This document shows, piece by piece, positions 1-6,155 of a stretch of 10,761 nt of DNA. This DNA comes from JAPEKQ01 sp964597945 (lineage in GTDB: Bacteria > Joyebacterota > Joyebacteria > Joyebacterales > Joyebacteraceae), in contig CAZRAD010000101.1 of assembly GCA_964597945.1 (NCBI GenBank), positions 1-10,761 on the forward strand. The letters run 5' to 3'. Position numbers and translations under genes: made by a program. The first letter of the stretch is position 1. Each line of letters begins with the position of its first letter. Below the pieces are notes generated by a model. That model made no database searches, was not told the DNA's origin, and was given only the letters and a program-made list of their open reading frames with translations.

Positions 1-823
1 ACTCGATGAGCGCGCCCGCGCTCTCCCCCACCTGGATGGTCCGCCACGGCGTGACAAGCGGTGCCGCACCGCGGACCTTCACGCCGTCGGGCCACGGAAC
101 GAGTTCGCAGGACAGCGCGAGCTCGCGTTCGTCCGAACGCCTGAGCGTCATCCCGGCGTACCGGGTCAGGTTCGCCTCGTGGACCGACAGGTGCAGACCG
201 TGCTCGGTCCGCATCGTCACCGGCGTGTTCGCGGCATCGAGTTCGGAAAGCGGCGTCTCGTTCCACAGGTGTTCGTAGCTGTCGTAGTCGGCCTTGATCC
301 ACCACGCGGTGTGGTCGCCGGCGAACCGGAACTCGGTCTCCTCGGCAATCAGCTCGTAGTCCGAAAACCCCTCTGCGCTGGGCATTTCAGAGCGGAAGGC
401 GACGCCGTCGTCGTACGCGCGGAGGGTGATGATGAGCTCGCGCCCGCTGGGTTTGACAAGCTGCACGACCGTCTCTGTGCACCGGTCGTTCACCGCCTCG
501 TCGGTTCCCCAGACGGGCGTCCAGGTCTCGTCGATCGACCGTGTCGTGGAACGCATCGTTTCGAACCCGCGACTCATCGGCTCGCCGTCGGCGAACCGGA
601 ACCCGATGACGGACGGCACGACGATGGGGCGCCCGTCGCGCGCAACGGAGTACCTCGGGATGCCGTCCTCGAGCGAGAGCATGATGGCGAGTCGTCCGTC
701 GGGCGAGGTCGCCGCCGCCGTCCTCTCCCCCGCCGCGAAGCCGGGAGGAGCGAAGCATGTCAGCATCACGATCGTGACTCCTGAGAGGATCGCTGTGAGT
801 GGTGTTCCGCGTCTGGTCTTCAT
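1..823 (-). CDS. GH97 family glycoside hydrolase (SusB-like), N-terminal part, cut by window edge
   Basis: I translated this frame by hand from the ATG at 823; it stays open to the left edge (about 274 residues). It starts with a Sec-type signal peptide: basic MKTRR, a hydrophobic stretch, and a probable cleavage after GFAA near residue 31. The mature part matches the GH97 N-terminal beta-sandwich: SPDGRLAIMLSLEDG near 40, YDDGVAFRSEMP near 140, AWWIKADYDSYEHLWNETP near 174, and the TEHGLHLSVHEANLTRYAGMTL stretch near 210. Known GH97 enzymes are secreted alpha-glucosidases or alpha-galactosidases; the catalytic barrel and its acid/base and nucleophile or base residues lie outside the window, so the substrate cannot be told. 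The start is supported by GAGGTC (831-836, minus strand) 7 nt upstream. There is no other carbohydrate gene beside it here; its partners, if any, are further left. Family assignment is from recalled motifs, not a search. Confidence 0.85.
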   Translation of the reverse strand, partial: MKTRRGTPLTAILSGVTIVMLTCFAPPGFAAGERTAAATSPDGRLAIMLSLEDGIPRYSVARDGRPIVVPSVIGFRFADGEPMSRGFETMRSTTRSIDETWTPVWGTDEAVNDRCTETVVQLVKPSGRELIITLRAYDDGVAFRSEMPSAEGFSDYELIAEETEFRFAGDHTAWWIKADYDSYEHLWNETPLSELDAANTPVTMRTEHGLHLSVHEANLTRYAGMTLRRSDERELALSCELVPWPDGVKVRGAAPLVTPWRTIQVGESAGALIE

Positions 824-861
824 CGCTCGTGACCTCGGTGGTTGTCCTGGTGTCTGTTGCG

Positions 862-942
862 CTATCCACACAGTAAGTACTCTTCTAACTCTCTGATATA
901 GAAAGTTCGAAGCAGTAGTAGGGGCTGTGGATTTGTGGGTAA
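862..942 (-). other. Putative basal origin-unwinding element: paired DnaA boxes, GC spacer, DnaA-trios, AT-rich tract
   Basis: Read on the minus strand, the order is: DnaA box TTACCCACA (942-934), an abutting weaker box AAATCCACA (934-926), a short GC block (925-921), then CTACTACTGCTTC (921-909) leading into an AT-rich tract to about 871, closed by an opposing box CTATCCACA (862-870). On the complementary strand the run reads 3'-GAT GAT GAC GAA-5', which fits the DnaA-trio consensus 3'-[G/A]A[T/A]-5' in three of four triplets. Box pair, GC block and trios in this order is the layout of the Bacillus subtilis basal unwinding system, where DnaA loads from the boxes onto the trio strand to melt DNA. 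The weak second box and only about four trios are the doubtful points. Confidence 0.65.
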
Positions 943-1149
943 CTCCGTCCGCTCTACACCCTCGTGCAGAGAGAACGCTCCGCAGACCGGCATGTCTCTC
1001 GGGCGCCTCACGCGTGACGGCTGTGAACATCGCGTTGGACAATTCGGGATGTCCTCCACAGCTCTCAACAGAACGCCTCCCCTGTGGAAACATGCTCACA
1101 CTCCCTAACATGATACGCACATGCTATCCACTGTCCGTTTCGTGAAACG

Positions 1150-1181
1150 GGGCGGCCCCGTCCTGGTAGACGGGGCCGTCC
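1150..1181 (-). terminator. Hairpin after dnaA, possible terminator
   Basis: A stem of about 13 bp (1150-1162 with 1169-1181, including one G-U pair) encloses the 6-nt loop CTGGTA; the core arms are CGGCCCCGTC and GACGGGGCCG. It lies about 60 nt beyond the dnaA stop codon. In the dnaA direction no T-tract follows, so it is not a classic intrinsic terminator. It could stop transcription with a helper, protect the dnaA mRNA 3' end, or limit read-through into the origin. A second small palindrome, CCGTTTC-GT-GAAACGG, abuts it at 1135-1150. Confidence 0.45.
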
Positions 1182-1239
1182 GTTCGGCGTAGGCAGGGTT
1201 CACTTGGGGGTTCCATCTGCTACGCCTTCACCTGCATCG

Positions 1240-2598
1240 CTACACCTTGAGCATGCGCGTGAGGTTTTCGATGTCGCGACGTGTCTGTGCGTTGTTCTCG
1301 AACTCGTCGGTGATCTTCCGGTGCGCGTGGAGGACCGTCGTGTGATCGCGTCCACCGAACTGCTCACCGATCTGCGCGAGGGACATGTGCGTCAGTTCGC
1401 GCGCGAGGTACATCGCCACCTGTCGCGCATGCGCGATCTGACTCGCGCGACCTCTCGCCTTCATCTTCTCGACCGGAACGCCGTAGTTCTCCGCGACCGC
1501 CTGCTGGATGCGTGCGACCGAGACCGGTCCGCGAGGCTTCCCGAGGAACTCAGAGAGAACCTCCTGCGCCAGGTCGGTCGTCATCTCGCTTCCGGTGAGA
1601 CTCGAGAACGCGAGAAGCCTTACGAGTGAACCCTCGAGTTCGCGGATGTTCGTCGAGACGCTGTTGGCGATGAGATGGATGACGTCGTTCGGGATCGAGA
1701 TCCCGTCGAGCTCCGCCTTCCGATTGAGGATCGCGATGCGCGTCTCGAGGTCCGGCGCCTGGATGTCCGTCACGAGGCCGGACTCGAAACGTGAGACGAG
1801 ACGCTCCTCGAGCGTCGCGATCTGTTTCGGCGGCCTGTCGCTTGTGAGGACGATCTGCTTGTGGGCGAGGTAGAGCGCGTTGAACGTGTGGAAGAACTCC
1901 TCCTGCGTGCTCTCTTTGCCCGCGAGGAACTGCACGTCGTCGATGAGGAGCAGGTCCTTGCTGCGGTACTTGTCCCGGAACTCGAGCGTCGTGCCGCGCT
2001 GGATGGATGTGATGAGCTCGTTCATGAACGTCTCGGACGAGACGTAGTAGACCGACATCTCCGGCCGGTGCTCGCGGACGTAGTGTCCGATGGCCTGCAT
2101 GAGATGGGTCTTGCCGAGTCCCACACCGCCATATATAAACAGCGGGTTATATGTAGTACCTGGCGCCTCCGCTACTGCCATAGAAGCAGCCTGCGCAAAG
2201 CGGTTGCCATTCCCCACGACGAAAGTCGTGAACGAATATCGTGGGTTCAACTGGCACTCATCAGCCGCTACTGTGGTCAGCGGCGGAGGCGCTGGTCTTC
2301 GTGTCGAAACCGGCTCGTATTCGTCAGGTCGGCGGTGGGAGACCTGGAAATCGGCCTTGAGAGGCTCTCCAGCGTGCTCCTCGATCGCCCGGCTGATGAG
2401 CGTCATGTAGTGCTCTTCGAGCCAATCGGCGAAAAACCGGTTCGGAACTTCGATCCTCAGTGTTCCATCAGTGAGCTCGACGGCTTTGGTCGGCTCAAAC
2501 CACGTGCGAAAACTCTGTCCTTCGGTCTCTTCCCGTATGGTCTCGAGACAGTGCGTCCAGAGGTCGCCGGCGGTCAATGTTGTCCTCATGTTACCCAC
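1240..2598 (-). CDS. dnaA: Chromosomal replication initiator protein DnaA
   Basis: DnaA is the AAA+ ATPase that binds DnaA boxes, melts the origin and loads the replicative helicase. The 452-residue length is normal. Domain I spans about 1-85 (TWFEPTKAVEL, FFADWLEEHY). Domain II is a short linker to about 115. Domain III carries Walker A GGVGLGKT (157-164), Walker B LLLIDD (216-221), sensor 1 LTSD (251-254), the arginine finger in LVSRFESG (R270) and NIRELEG (317-323). Domain IV has the DnaA-box-binding signature GGRDHTTVLHA (415-425). The start is uncertain: GTG at 2598 gives MGNMRTTL, ATG at 2589 gives MRTTL. Neither has a clear Shine-Dalgarno, and box TTACCCACA (2591-2599) overlaps the start region. 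The gene is divergent from rpmH. dnaN, its usual downstream neighbour, is absent; a GH97 gene follows after the origin segment. Confidence 0.98.
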   Translation of the reverse strand: MGNMRTTLTAGDLWTHCLETIREETEGQSFRTWFEPTKAVELTDGTLRIEVPNRFFADWLEEHYMTLISRAIEEHAGEPLKADFQVSHRRPDEYEPVSTRRPAPPPLTTVAADECQLNPRYSFTTFVVGNGNRFAQAASMAVAEAPGTTYNPLFIYGGVGLGKTHLMQAIGHYVREHRPEMSVYYVSSETFMNELITSIQRGTTLEFRDKYRSKDLLLIDDVQFLAGKESTQEEFFHTFNALYLAHKQIVLTSDRPPKQIATLEERLVSRFESGLVTDIQAPDLETRIAILNRKAELDGISIPNDVIHLIANSVSTNIRELEGSLVRLLAFSSLTGSEMTTDLAQEVLSEFLGKPRGPVSVARIQQAVAENYGVPVEKMKARGRASQIAHARQVAMYLARELTHMSLAQIGEQFGGRDHTTVLHAHRKITDEFENNAQTRRDIENLTRMLKV

Positions 2599-2599
2599 A
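2591..2599 (+). promoter_or_regulatory. DnaA box (TTACCCACA) over the dnaA start region
   Basis: This has one mismatch to TTATCCACA. It overlaps the GTG candidate start (2596-2598) and ends just upstream of the ATG candidate (2587-2589), so bound DnaA could block its own transcription or early elongation. It is identical in sequence to the box at 934-942 on the other side of dnaA. Confidence 0.65.
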
Positions 2600-2611
2600 T
2601 AGAGTTAACAA

Positions 2612-2642
2612 GTTATCCACACACTGAGCATTCAGCTGTCAA
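2612..2642 (-). promoter_or_regulatory. Candidate dnaA promoter overlapped by a DnaA box
   Basis: On the minus strand a perfect -35 TTGACA lies at 2642-2637 and a -10-like GATAAC at 2617-2612, separated by a rather long 19-nt spacer. The -10 sits inside the perfect DnaA box TTATCCACA (2613-2621), and another box covers the start codon region. If right, transcription starts near 2605 and the leader is only about 7-16 nt, which agrees with the lack of a visible Shine-Dalgarno. DnaA binding here would repress dnaA. The spacer length and weak -10 make this tentative. Confidence 0.5.
2613..2621 (+). promoter_or_regulatory. DnaA box, perfect consensus (TTATCCACA)
   Basis: This is an exact match to the bacterial DnaA box consensus TTATCCACA. 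It lies 15 nt upstream of the GTG candidate start of dnaA and covers the candidate -10 element, so it may serve both origin assembly and autorepression. Confidence 0.85.
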
Positions 2643-2695
2643 TCCGCGAAAATCGGCGTTTTCGAGCAGCGGACGCAGAAAAGCAGGGGTCACGA

Positions 2696-2704
2696 TTATC
2701 GACA
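2696..2704 (+). promoter_or_regulatory. DnaA box-like site (TTATCGACA)
   Basis: This has one mismatch (C to G at position 6) to TTATCCACA. It lies 14 bp from the perfect box at 2719-2727 and in opposite orientation to it, as part of the box cluster upstream of dnaA. Confidence 0.5.
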
Positions 2705-2718
2705 CAGCTGCGCCCAAT

Positions 2719-2727
2719 TGTGGATAA
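2719..2727 (-). promoter_or_regulatory. DnaA box, perfect consensus, minus strand
   Basis: The plus strand reads TGTGGATAA, the exact complement of TTATCCACA. With the boxes at 2591, 2613 and 2696 it makes a cluster of four good sites within about 140 bp upstream of dnaA. Confidence 0.85.
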
Positions 2728-2943
2728 CGCGCTAACTTCTCATCTGATGTGTGGTTATGACGGCCACCGAACGACTCGCTGTTGTTGCGCTCTGGTGGGT
2801 CTGGCCATAGTGTCGCGGGGCCGCCTGACATTGACTTCGTGTGCCGCCTGCGATCGCCGGTTATGCACGACTGCTGTGGCGACGGGGCATAGTATCACCA
2901 CCCCCGATTTCGCGCAAGCGTTTTTCGCGGTTGACACGAACTT

Positions 2944-2952
2944 TTTTCCACA
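2944..2952 (+). promoter_or_regulatory. DnaA box-like site (TTTTCCACA)
   Basis: This has one mismatch to TTATCCACA, within a T-rich run at 2942-2947 that stands out locally. Weaker sites lie between it and the main cluster: TTATGCACG at 2861-2869 and ATAACCACA on the minus strand at 2750-2758, each with two mismatches. Confidence 0.45.
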
Positions 2953-2960
2953 ATGCGCTG

Positions 2961-3296
2961 TGATGCCCATGCGCTGGGGGTTTCCGTGTTGCGACGGGCG
3001 CGTCGCCGTCTGCCATGATGGGGCTCAGGGTGCAGAGATCGATGGCGTGACGGAGGGGGTGTGGGCACCCGTGAACTGTCGTTCACGGAGGATGCCGGTG
3101 TTTGTGCGGGCCCAGCTGTCCAACGGGGACGCTGGAGAGCGTGCCGAGGCCGATCATCGCTGTCCGAACGGCGAAAACCACAGGAGAGGGCGATGTGGAG
3201 ATCTGTGTACATAGAGAGGGGCCGAGCGTGCGGAGCCAGGGGGCGTGACGCGGAAGCCGCCGCGCGCCGGGCAGCCCCCTGCGGGGCGGAATCCGC
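2961..3296. other. Gene-free GC-rich stretch before the rpmH promoter
   Basis: I see no gene with family features here; the frames open through it look like the by-product of high GC. It holds tandem hairpins at 3057-3070 (arms GGGTG and CACCC) and 3071-3086 (GTGAAC-TGTC-GTTCAC), and a small GC hairpin at 3274-3287 (GCCCC-CTGC-GGGGC) about 10 bp upstream of the promoter -35. These could be part of an unrecognised small RNA or simply structured spacer DNA. Confidence 0.5.
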
Positions 3297-3325
3297 TTGA
3301 CACCCGCGCACCTGCGCGATAAGAT
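3297..3325 (+). promoter_or_regulatory. Sigma70-type promoter of the rpmH operon
   Basis: A perfect -35 TTGACA (3297-3302) and a -10 TAAGAT (3320-3325, four of six matches to TATAAT) are separated by exactly 17 nt. Transcription would start near 3332, giving a leader of about 45 nt before rpmH. No other convincing promoter is seen before the following genes, so it may drive the whole plus-strand operon. Confidence 0.75.
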
Positions 3326-3376
3326 ATCGGGTTTGGATGTACTTCGTAACTGCGAACGAACAACACTGAGGGAATC

Positions 3377-3514
3377 ATGAAGCGGACCTACCAGCCAAAG
3401 AAGCGCAGGGGCAAGAGGAAGCACGGGTTTCTGAACCGCAGTTCGTCCGCGGGTGGACGCAAGGTCCTGGCCCGTCGCCGTGCCAAAGGCAGGAAGCGAC
3501 TGACGACCCGGTAG
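3377..3514 (+). CDS. rpmH: 50S ribosomal protein L34
   Basis: The ATG at 3377 opens a 45-residue, very basic protein, MKRTYQPKKRRGKRKHGFLN at its start and GGRKVLARRRAKGRKRLTTR at its end; these are the L34 hallmarks and the length is normal. L34 is a small protein of the large ribosomal subunit that binds 23S rRNA. The middle (LNRSSSAGG, residues 19-27) differs from the common form in which an Arg-Met/Leu-x-Thr stretch precedes the GGR; the change is mild. A Shine-Dalgarno GAGGG (3368-3372) lies 4 nt before the start. It is the first gene of the operon, behind the promoter at 3297-3325, and rnpA starts 7 nt after its stop, the usual rpmH-rnpA pairing. The reading is secure although the gene is short. 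Confidence 0.97.
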   Translation: MKRTYQPKKRRGKRKHGFLNRSSSAGGRKVLARRRAKGRKRLTTR

Positions 3515-3521
3515 GTGCGCT

Positions 3522-3872
3522 GTGGCGTCCTTCAGACTGCCCAGGGGCAGGATGATCAGACAACGTTCGCTCCTGGACGATACGATCAGGACCGGGCAGG
3601 TGTTGCGTACGCGCTACTTCCGTATGCACTGGCTGGCCGGAGATGGGCCGCCGGGACTGGCGTTCCTGGCGGGACGAAGAGTCGGAGGAGCTGTTCAGAG
3701 GAATCGCGCCAAGAGGGTCCTTCGGGAGGTCTTCAGAACCACCGAGCAGGATCTTGCAGGAATCGCGACCCTCGTCCTCGTAGCCACTGACCTCACGGCT
3801 CGAGCGCCTCATGCCGATGTCAAGGCCGCGCTCGCAGCCGCTCTGAAGCAGGTCTCCGACGCTACCGGCTGA
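3522..3872 (+). CDS. rnpA: Ribonuclease P protein component
   Basis: RnpA is the small basic protein that joins the RNase P RNA to cut the 5' leader from precursor tRNAs. The 116-residue product has the family layout: RLPRGRMIRQRSLLDD at the N-terminus, RTRYFRMHWL (29-38), and the conserved helix RNRAKRVLREVF (60-71), whose RNR signature contacts RNA; LVLVATDL follows at 84-91. The GTG start at 3522 is preferred to the ATG at 3552 because the conserved FRLPRG segment would otherwise be lost. A weak TAGGTG Shine-Dalgarno (3512-3517) overlaps the rpmH stop codon, suggesting translational coupling. The position between rpmH and yidD is the classic one. The RNase P RNA gene itself is not in this window. 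Confidence 0.96.
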   Translation: MASFRLPRGRMIRQRSLLDDTIRTGQVLRTRYFRMHWLAGDGPPGLAFLAGRRVGGAVQRNRAKRVLREVFRTTEQDLAGIATLVLVATDLTARAPHADVKAALAAALKQVSDATG

Positions 3873-3918
3873 AGCGGGTTTTGATGCGGCTGCCTCGGGT
3901 GGCCAGGACACACGATTG

Positions 3919-4191
3919 ATGCACACCTCGATTGCTTCTTCGAGGGCGGTCTCGGCATCGATGCCGAGGGGTCCACACGCGGCTACGCGCGCGTTCGTCC
4001 GGATCATCCGGGCGTACCAGCGCGTCGTGTCGCCGATACTCCCCGCCAGCTGTCGCTACACCCCTACATGTTCCGAGTACACCGCACAGGCGCTCACCTC
4101 GCACGGCATCGTGCGCGGCGCGTGGCTGTCTATCAAGAGGGTGGCCCGCTGTCATCCGTGGACCGATGGCGGGTATGACCCCGTGCCCTGA
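3919..4191 (+). CDS. yidD: Membrane protein insertion efficiency factor YidD
   Basis: YidD is a small inner-membrane-associated protein that assists YidC/Sec-dependent membrane protein insertion. From the ATG at 3919 the product is 90 residues. The family core is complete: IIRAYQRVVSPILPASCRYTPTCSEY (29-54), then GIVRGAWLSIKRVARCHPW and the C-terminal GGYDPVP, with Cys at 45, 51 and 78. An amphipathic N-terminal helix precedes the core. About 24 residues precede the usual start of the family, so the true start may be ATG 3961 (MPRGPH); TTG at 3916 is also open. AGGA at 3905-3908 supports the earlier starts (7-10 nt spacing). It sits 46 nt after rnpA and 92 nt before yidC, the usual order. Confidence 0.94.
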   Translation: MHTSIASSRAVSASMPRGPHAATRAFVRIIRAYQRVVSPILPASCRYTPTCSEYTAQALTSHGIVRGAWLSIKRVARCHPWTDGGYDPVP

Positions 4192-4283
4192 CCGAGCGGC
4201 ACAACGCACGATCTTCTCGCGCGAGCGCATCCACAGGGAGCGTGTCGCGCCCCCCGGAAGAACGGGGAACCCCGGGAGGTTTC

Positions 4284-6122
4284 ATGGACCAGAGACGCGC
4301 GCTGATAGCCGTTGTCCTCATCTTCGTCGTGCTCTTCGGCTACAACTACTGGGCCGGACAACAGGCCAGACAGCGTGCCGAGCTCGAGGGCGGGAGAGTC
4401 CCGGCCGCGGCCGTCACCGAGGCCGTGGATGGCACCGGGGCGAGCGCGGTTGACTCGCCGGGAGCCGCGGCAGACGAGGGCGCGCCGGCACAGAGACGGA
4501 CGCCGTCCGGCGACATCGTCAGCGAAGAGGTGGTGGGGGAGAGCGTGGTCGCGGACGCGGTCCTCGAACCCGCGCGTGTCATCACCATCGAGACGCCCAT
4601 CTATGAGGCGAAGATCAGCACGCACGGCGCCGATATCGTGTCGTGGACGCTCCTCGAGTACGACGCCGCCGACAGCGCGGCGGTGAACCTCGTCCCCGAG
4701 GGTTCGCGCGGACTGCCCCTGGCGGTCGGCTACGGTCCGGAGACCGTGGAGGCGAGACGCAGGAGCTTCGACTACAACGGCCCCGAGCGGATCGACCTGA
4801 ACGAGAGCAGCGCCTCGGCGACACTCAGGTTCGAGTCCATGGGTGCCGACGGCGTCAACATCACGCGCATCTACACATTCGATCCGACGACATACGCATT
4901 CTCCACGACCGTCCAGGTCGTCGTTCCGCCGGGCCCCGCGGCCAGGCGCGAACTCAGTCTGGGCTGGCCGGGAATCATGCCGACCGAGAGGAAGGAGGAG
5001 GAGAGAGCCATCTCGTCCGTGATGATGCTGGACGGGGGGGCCAGCAGGCAGAACCTTGGCGGACTGAAGAAGGAGAGCAGGAAGGACGCGGGCGAGATCG
5101 CCTGGGTCACGTCGCAGTCGCGCTATTTCATGGCGGCGGTCGCGCCGGTCGAGAGAACGTTCAACGAGGCGCTCCGCTTCGGTGATGAGGATCTCCGCAC
5201 GACCGGGTTCGACGCGACGATGCAGTTCAGTGGTGAGTCCGTACAGCAGACGTTCCTCGTCTACGCGGGACCGCAGGACTTCCTGGAGATCTCGAATCTC
5301 GGGATCGAACTGGAATCCGCGGTGGATCTCGGCTGGCGCGTGACCCGACCTCTGTCGGTGCTCATGCTCCGCGCGCTGGTCGCGGTCTACAAGGTGATCC
5401 CGAACTACGGCCTCGTCATCATCCTCTTTTCGGTTCTGACGAAGCTTCTCTTCTACCGGCTCACGCACAAGAGCTTCTCGGAGATGAAGCGGATGCAGGA
5501 CCTCCAGCCGAAGCAGAAGGAACTGCAGGAGAAGTACAAGGACGACAAGGAGGGGCTGGCCAAGGCGCAGATGGAGCTCTACAAGACGGAGAAGGTCAAC
5601 CCGCTTGGCGGGTGTCTCCCGATGCTGCTCCAGATGCCCGTCTTCGTCGCGCTCTTCCAGGTGCTGCGCACCACGATCGAGCTTCGTGGCGCACCCTTCG
5701 CGCTGTGGATCACCGACCTGTCGCAGCCGGATACGATCGCGACGGTCTTCGGGTTCCCGATCCACGTCCTCCCGCTCATCATGGGCGTCGGCATGCTCGT
5801 CCAGCAGAAGTTCACATCGAAGGACCCGCAGCAGGCCATGATGGGCAATCTCATGCCCATCGTGTTCACGGCGTTGTTCTACAACTTCGCATCGGGCCTC
5901 GTGCTCTACTGGTCCGTCAACACCGCTCTCAGCATCTGGCAGCAGTACTACATCCACCGGGGAGGCAAGGCGCAGGAGACAGAGAGCGAACCTGCCGTCG
6001 TTGCCACGGAAGCTACCTCGACCACGGCCGCGCCCGATTTCACGGATGCGGAACCCGCGCCCCCGACGAACGGACCGACGAACGGTTCGGGACGGAAGAA
6101 GAAGGGGCGGCGGAAGAAGTAG
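4284..6122 (+). CDS. yidC: Membrane protein insertase YidC (diderm type)
   Basis: YidC inserts and folds inner-membrane proteins, alone or with SecYEG. I start it at ATG 4284 (612 residues) because GGGAGGT (4274-4280) lies just upstream and MDQRRALIAVV is the normal family N-terminus; a GTG at 4242 would add 14 unconserved residues. Membrane segment 1 is residues 6-23. A low-complexity linker (about 25-95) and the periplasmic P1 beta domain (about 100-345) follow; P1 is found in Gram-negative-type YidC. The insertase core (about 358-558) has NYGLVIILFSVLTKLLF, a charged cytoplasmic loop, NPLGGCLPMLLQMPVFVALF and YWSVNTALSIWQQ. Lys387 appears to sit where E. coli has its groove arginine, a substitution I recall from other phyla. 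The tail ends KKKGRRKK, suited to ribosome or RNA contact. Confidence 0.97.
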   Translation: MDQRRALIAVVLIFVVLFGYNYWAGQQARQRAELEGGRVPAAAVTEAVDGTGASAVDSPGAAADEGAPAQRRTPSGDIVSEEVVGESVVADAVLEPARVITIETPIYEAKISTHGADIVSWTLLEYDAADSAAVNLVPEGSRGLPLAVGYGPETVEARRRSFDYNGPERIDLNESSASATLRFESMGADGVNITRIYTFDPTTYAFSTTVQVVVPPGPAARRELSLGWPGIMPTERKEEERAISSVMMLDGGASRQNLGGLKKESRKDAGEIAWVTSQSRYFMAAVAPVERTFNEALRFGDEDLRTTGFDATMQFSGESVQQTFLVYAGPQDFLEISNLGIELESAVDLGWRVTRPLSVLMLRALVAVYKVIPNYGLVIILFSVLTKLLFYRLTHKSFSEMKRMQDLQPKQKELQEKYKDDKEGLAKAQMELYKTEKVNPLGGCLPMLLQMPVFVALFQVLRTTIELRGAPFALWITDLSQPDTIATVFGFPIHVLPLIMGVGMLVQQKFTSKDPQQAMMGNLMPIVFTALFYNFASGLVLYWSVNTALSIWQQYYIHRGGKAQETESEPAVVATEATSTTAAPDFTDAEPAPPTNGPTNGSGRKKKGRRKK

Positions 6123-6155
6123 GTCACCCGGGTGTCGCATGGAGGACATGAAGCA

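Larger units (their letters stand above)
824..1239. other. Non-coding origin segment downstream of dnaA (probable oriC with unwinding element)
   Basis: This 416-bp stretch between dnaA and the GH97 gene carries no credible gene. It holds several DnaA-box-like 9-mers, judged against TTATCCACA: CTATCCACA at 862-870 (one mismatch), TTACCCACA on the minus strand at 934-942 (one), AAATCCACA on the minus strand at 926-934 (two), TCCTCCACA at 1052-1060 (two) and GTTTCCACA on the minus strand at 1083-1091 (two). The part at about 871-911 is clearly AT-rich (about two thirds A+T) in a GC-rich genome, as expected for a duplex-unwinding region. Near its right end are two hairpins (1135-1150 and 1150-1181). 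That this is the origin is inferred from boxes, AT-richness and position; no replication data are available. Confidence 0.75.
2599..2960. other. DnaA-box cluster upstream of dnaA (second origin half)
   Basis: This is the non-coding half nearest dnaA of the dnaA-rpmH divergent region. It contains two perfect DnaA boxes (2613-2621, 2719-2727) and three one-mismatch sites (2591-2599, 2696-2704, 2944-2952). I find no protein with recognisable family features in any frame. Together with 824-1239 it brackets dnaA, as in bipartite origins where two box clusters are looped together by DnaA. Which half melts cannot be proved from sequence, but the trio-like element is only in the other half. Confidence 0.7.

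Noticed and set aside
387..869. 160-codon minus-strand open frame in the left region
   Set aside because: It is out of frame with the GH97 gene, which has a signal peptide, a ribosome binding site and family motifs; this frame is Arg/His-rich shadow.
2720..3214. 164-codon plus-strand open frame in the dnaA-rpmH interval
   Set aside because: It starts in a DnaA box, has no ribosome binding site or family motif, and has a Cys/Arg-rich composition unlike the real genes here.
6125..6134. CACCCGGGTG palindrome between yidC and jag
   Set aside because: It has no loop space and no T-tract, and lies inside a probable operon; too short to call a terminator.
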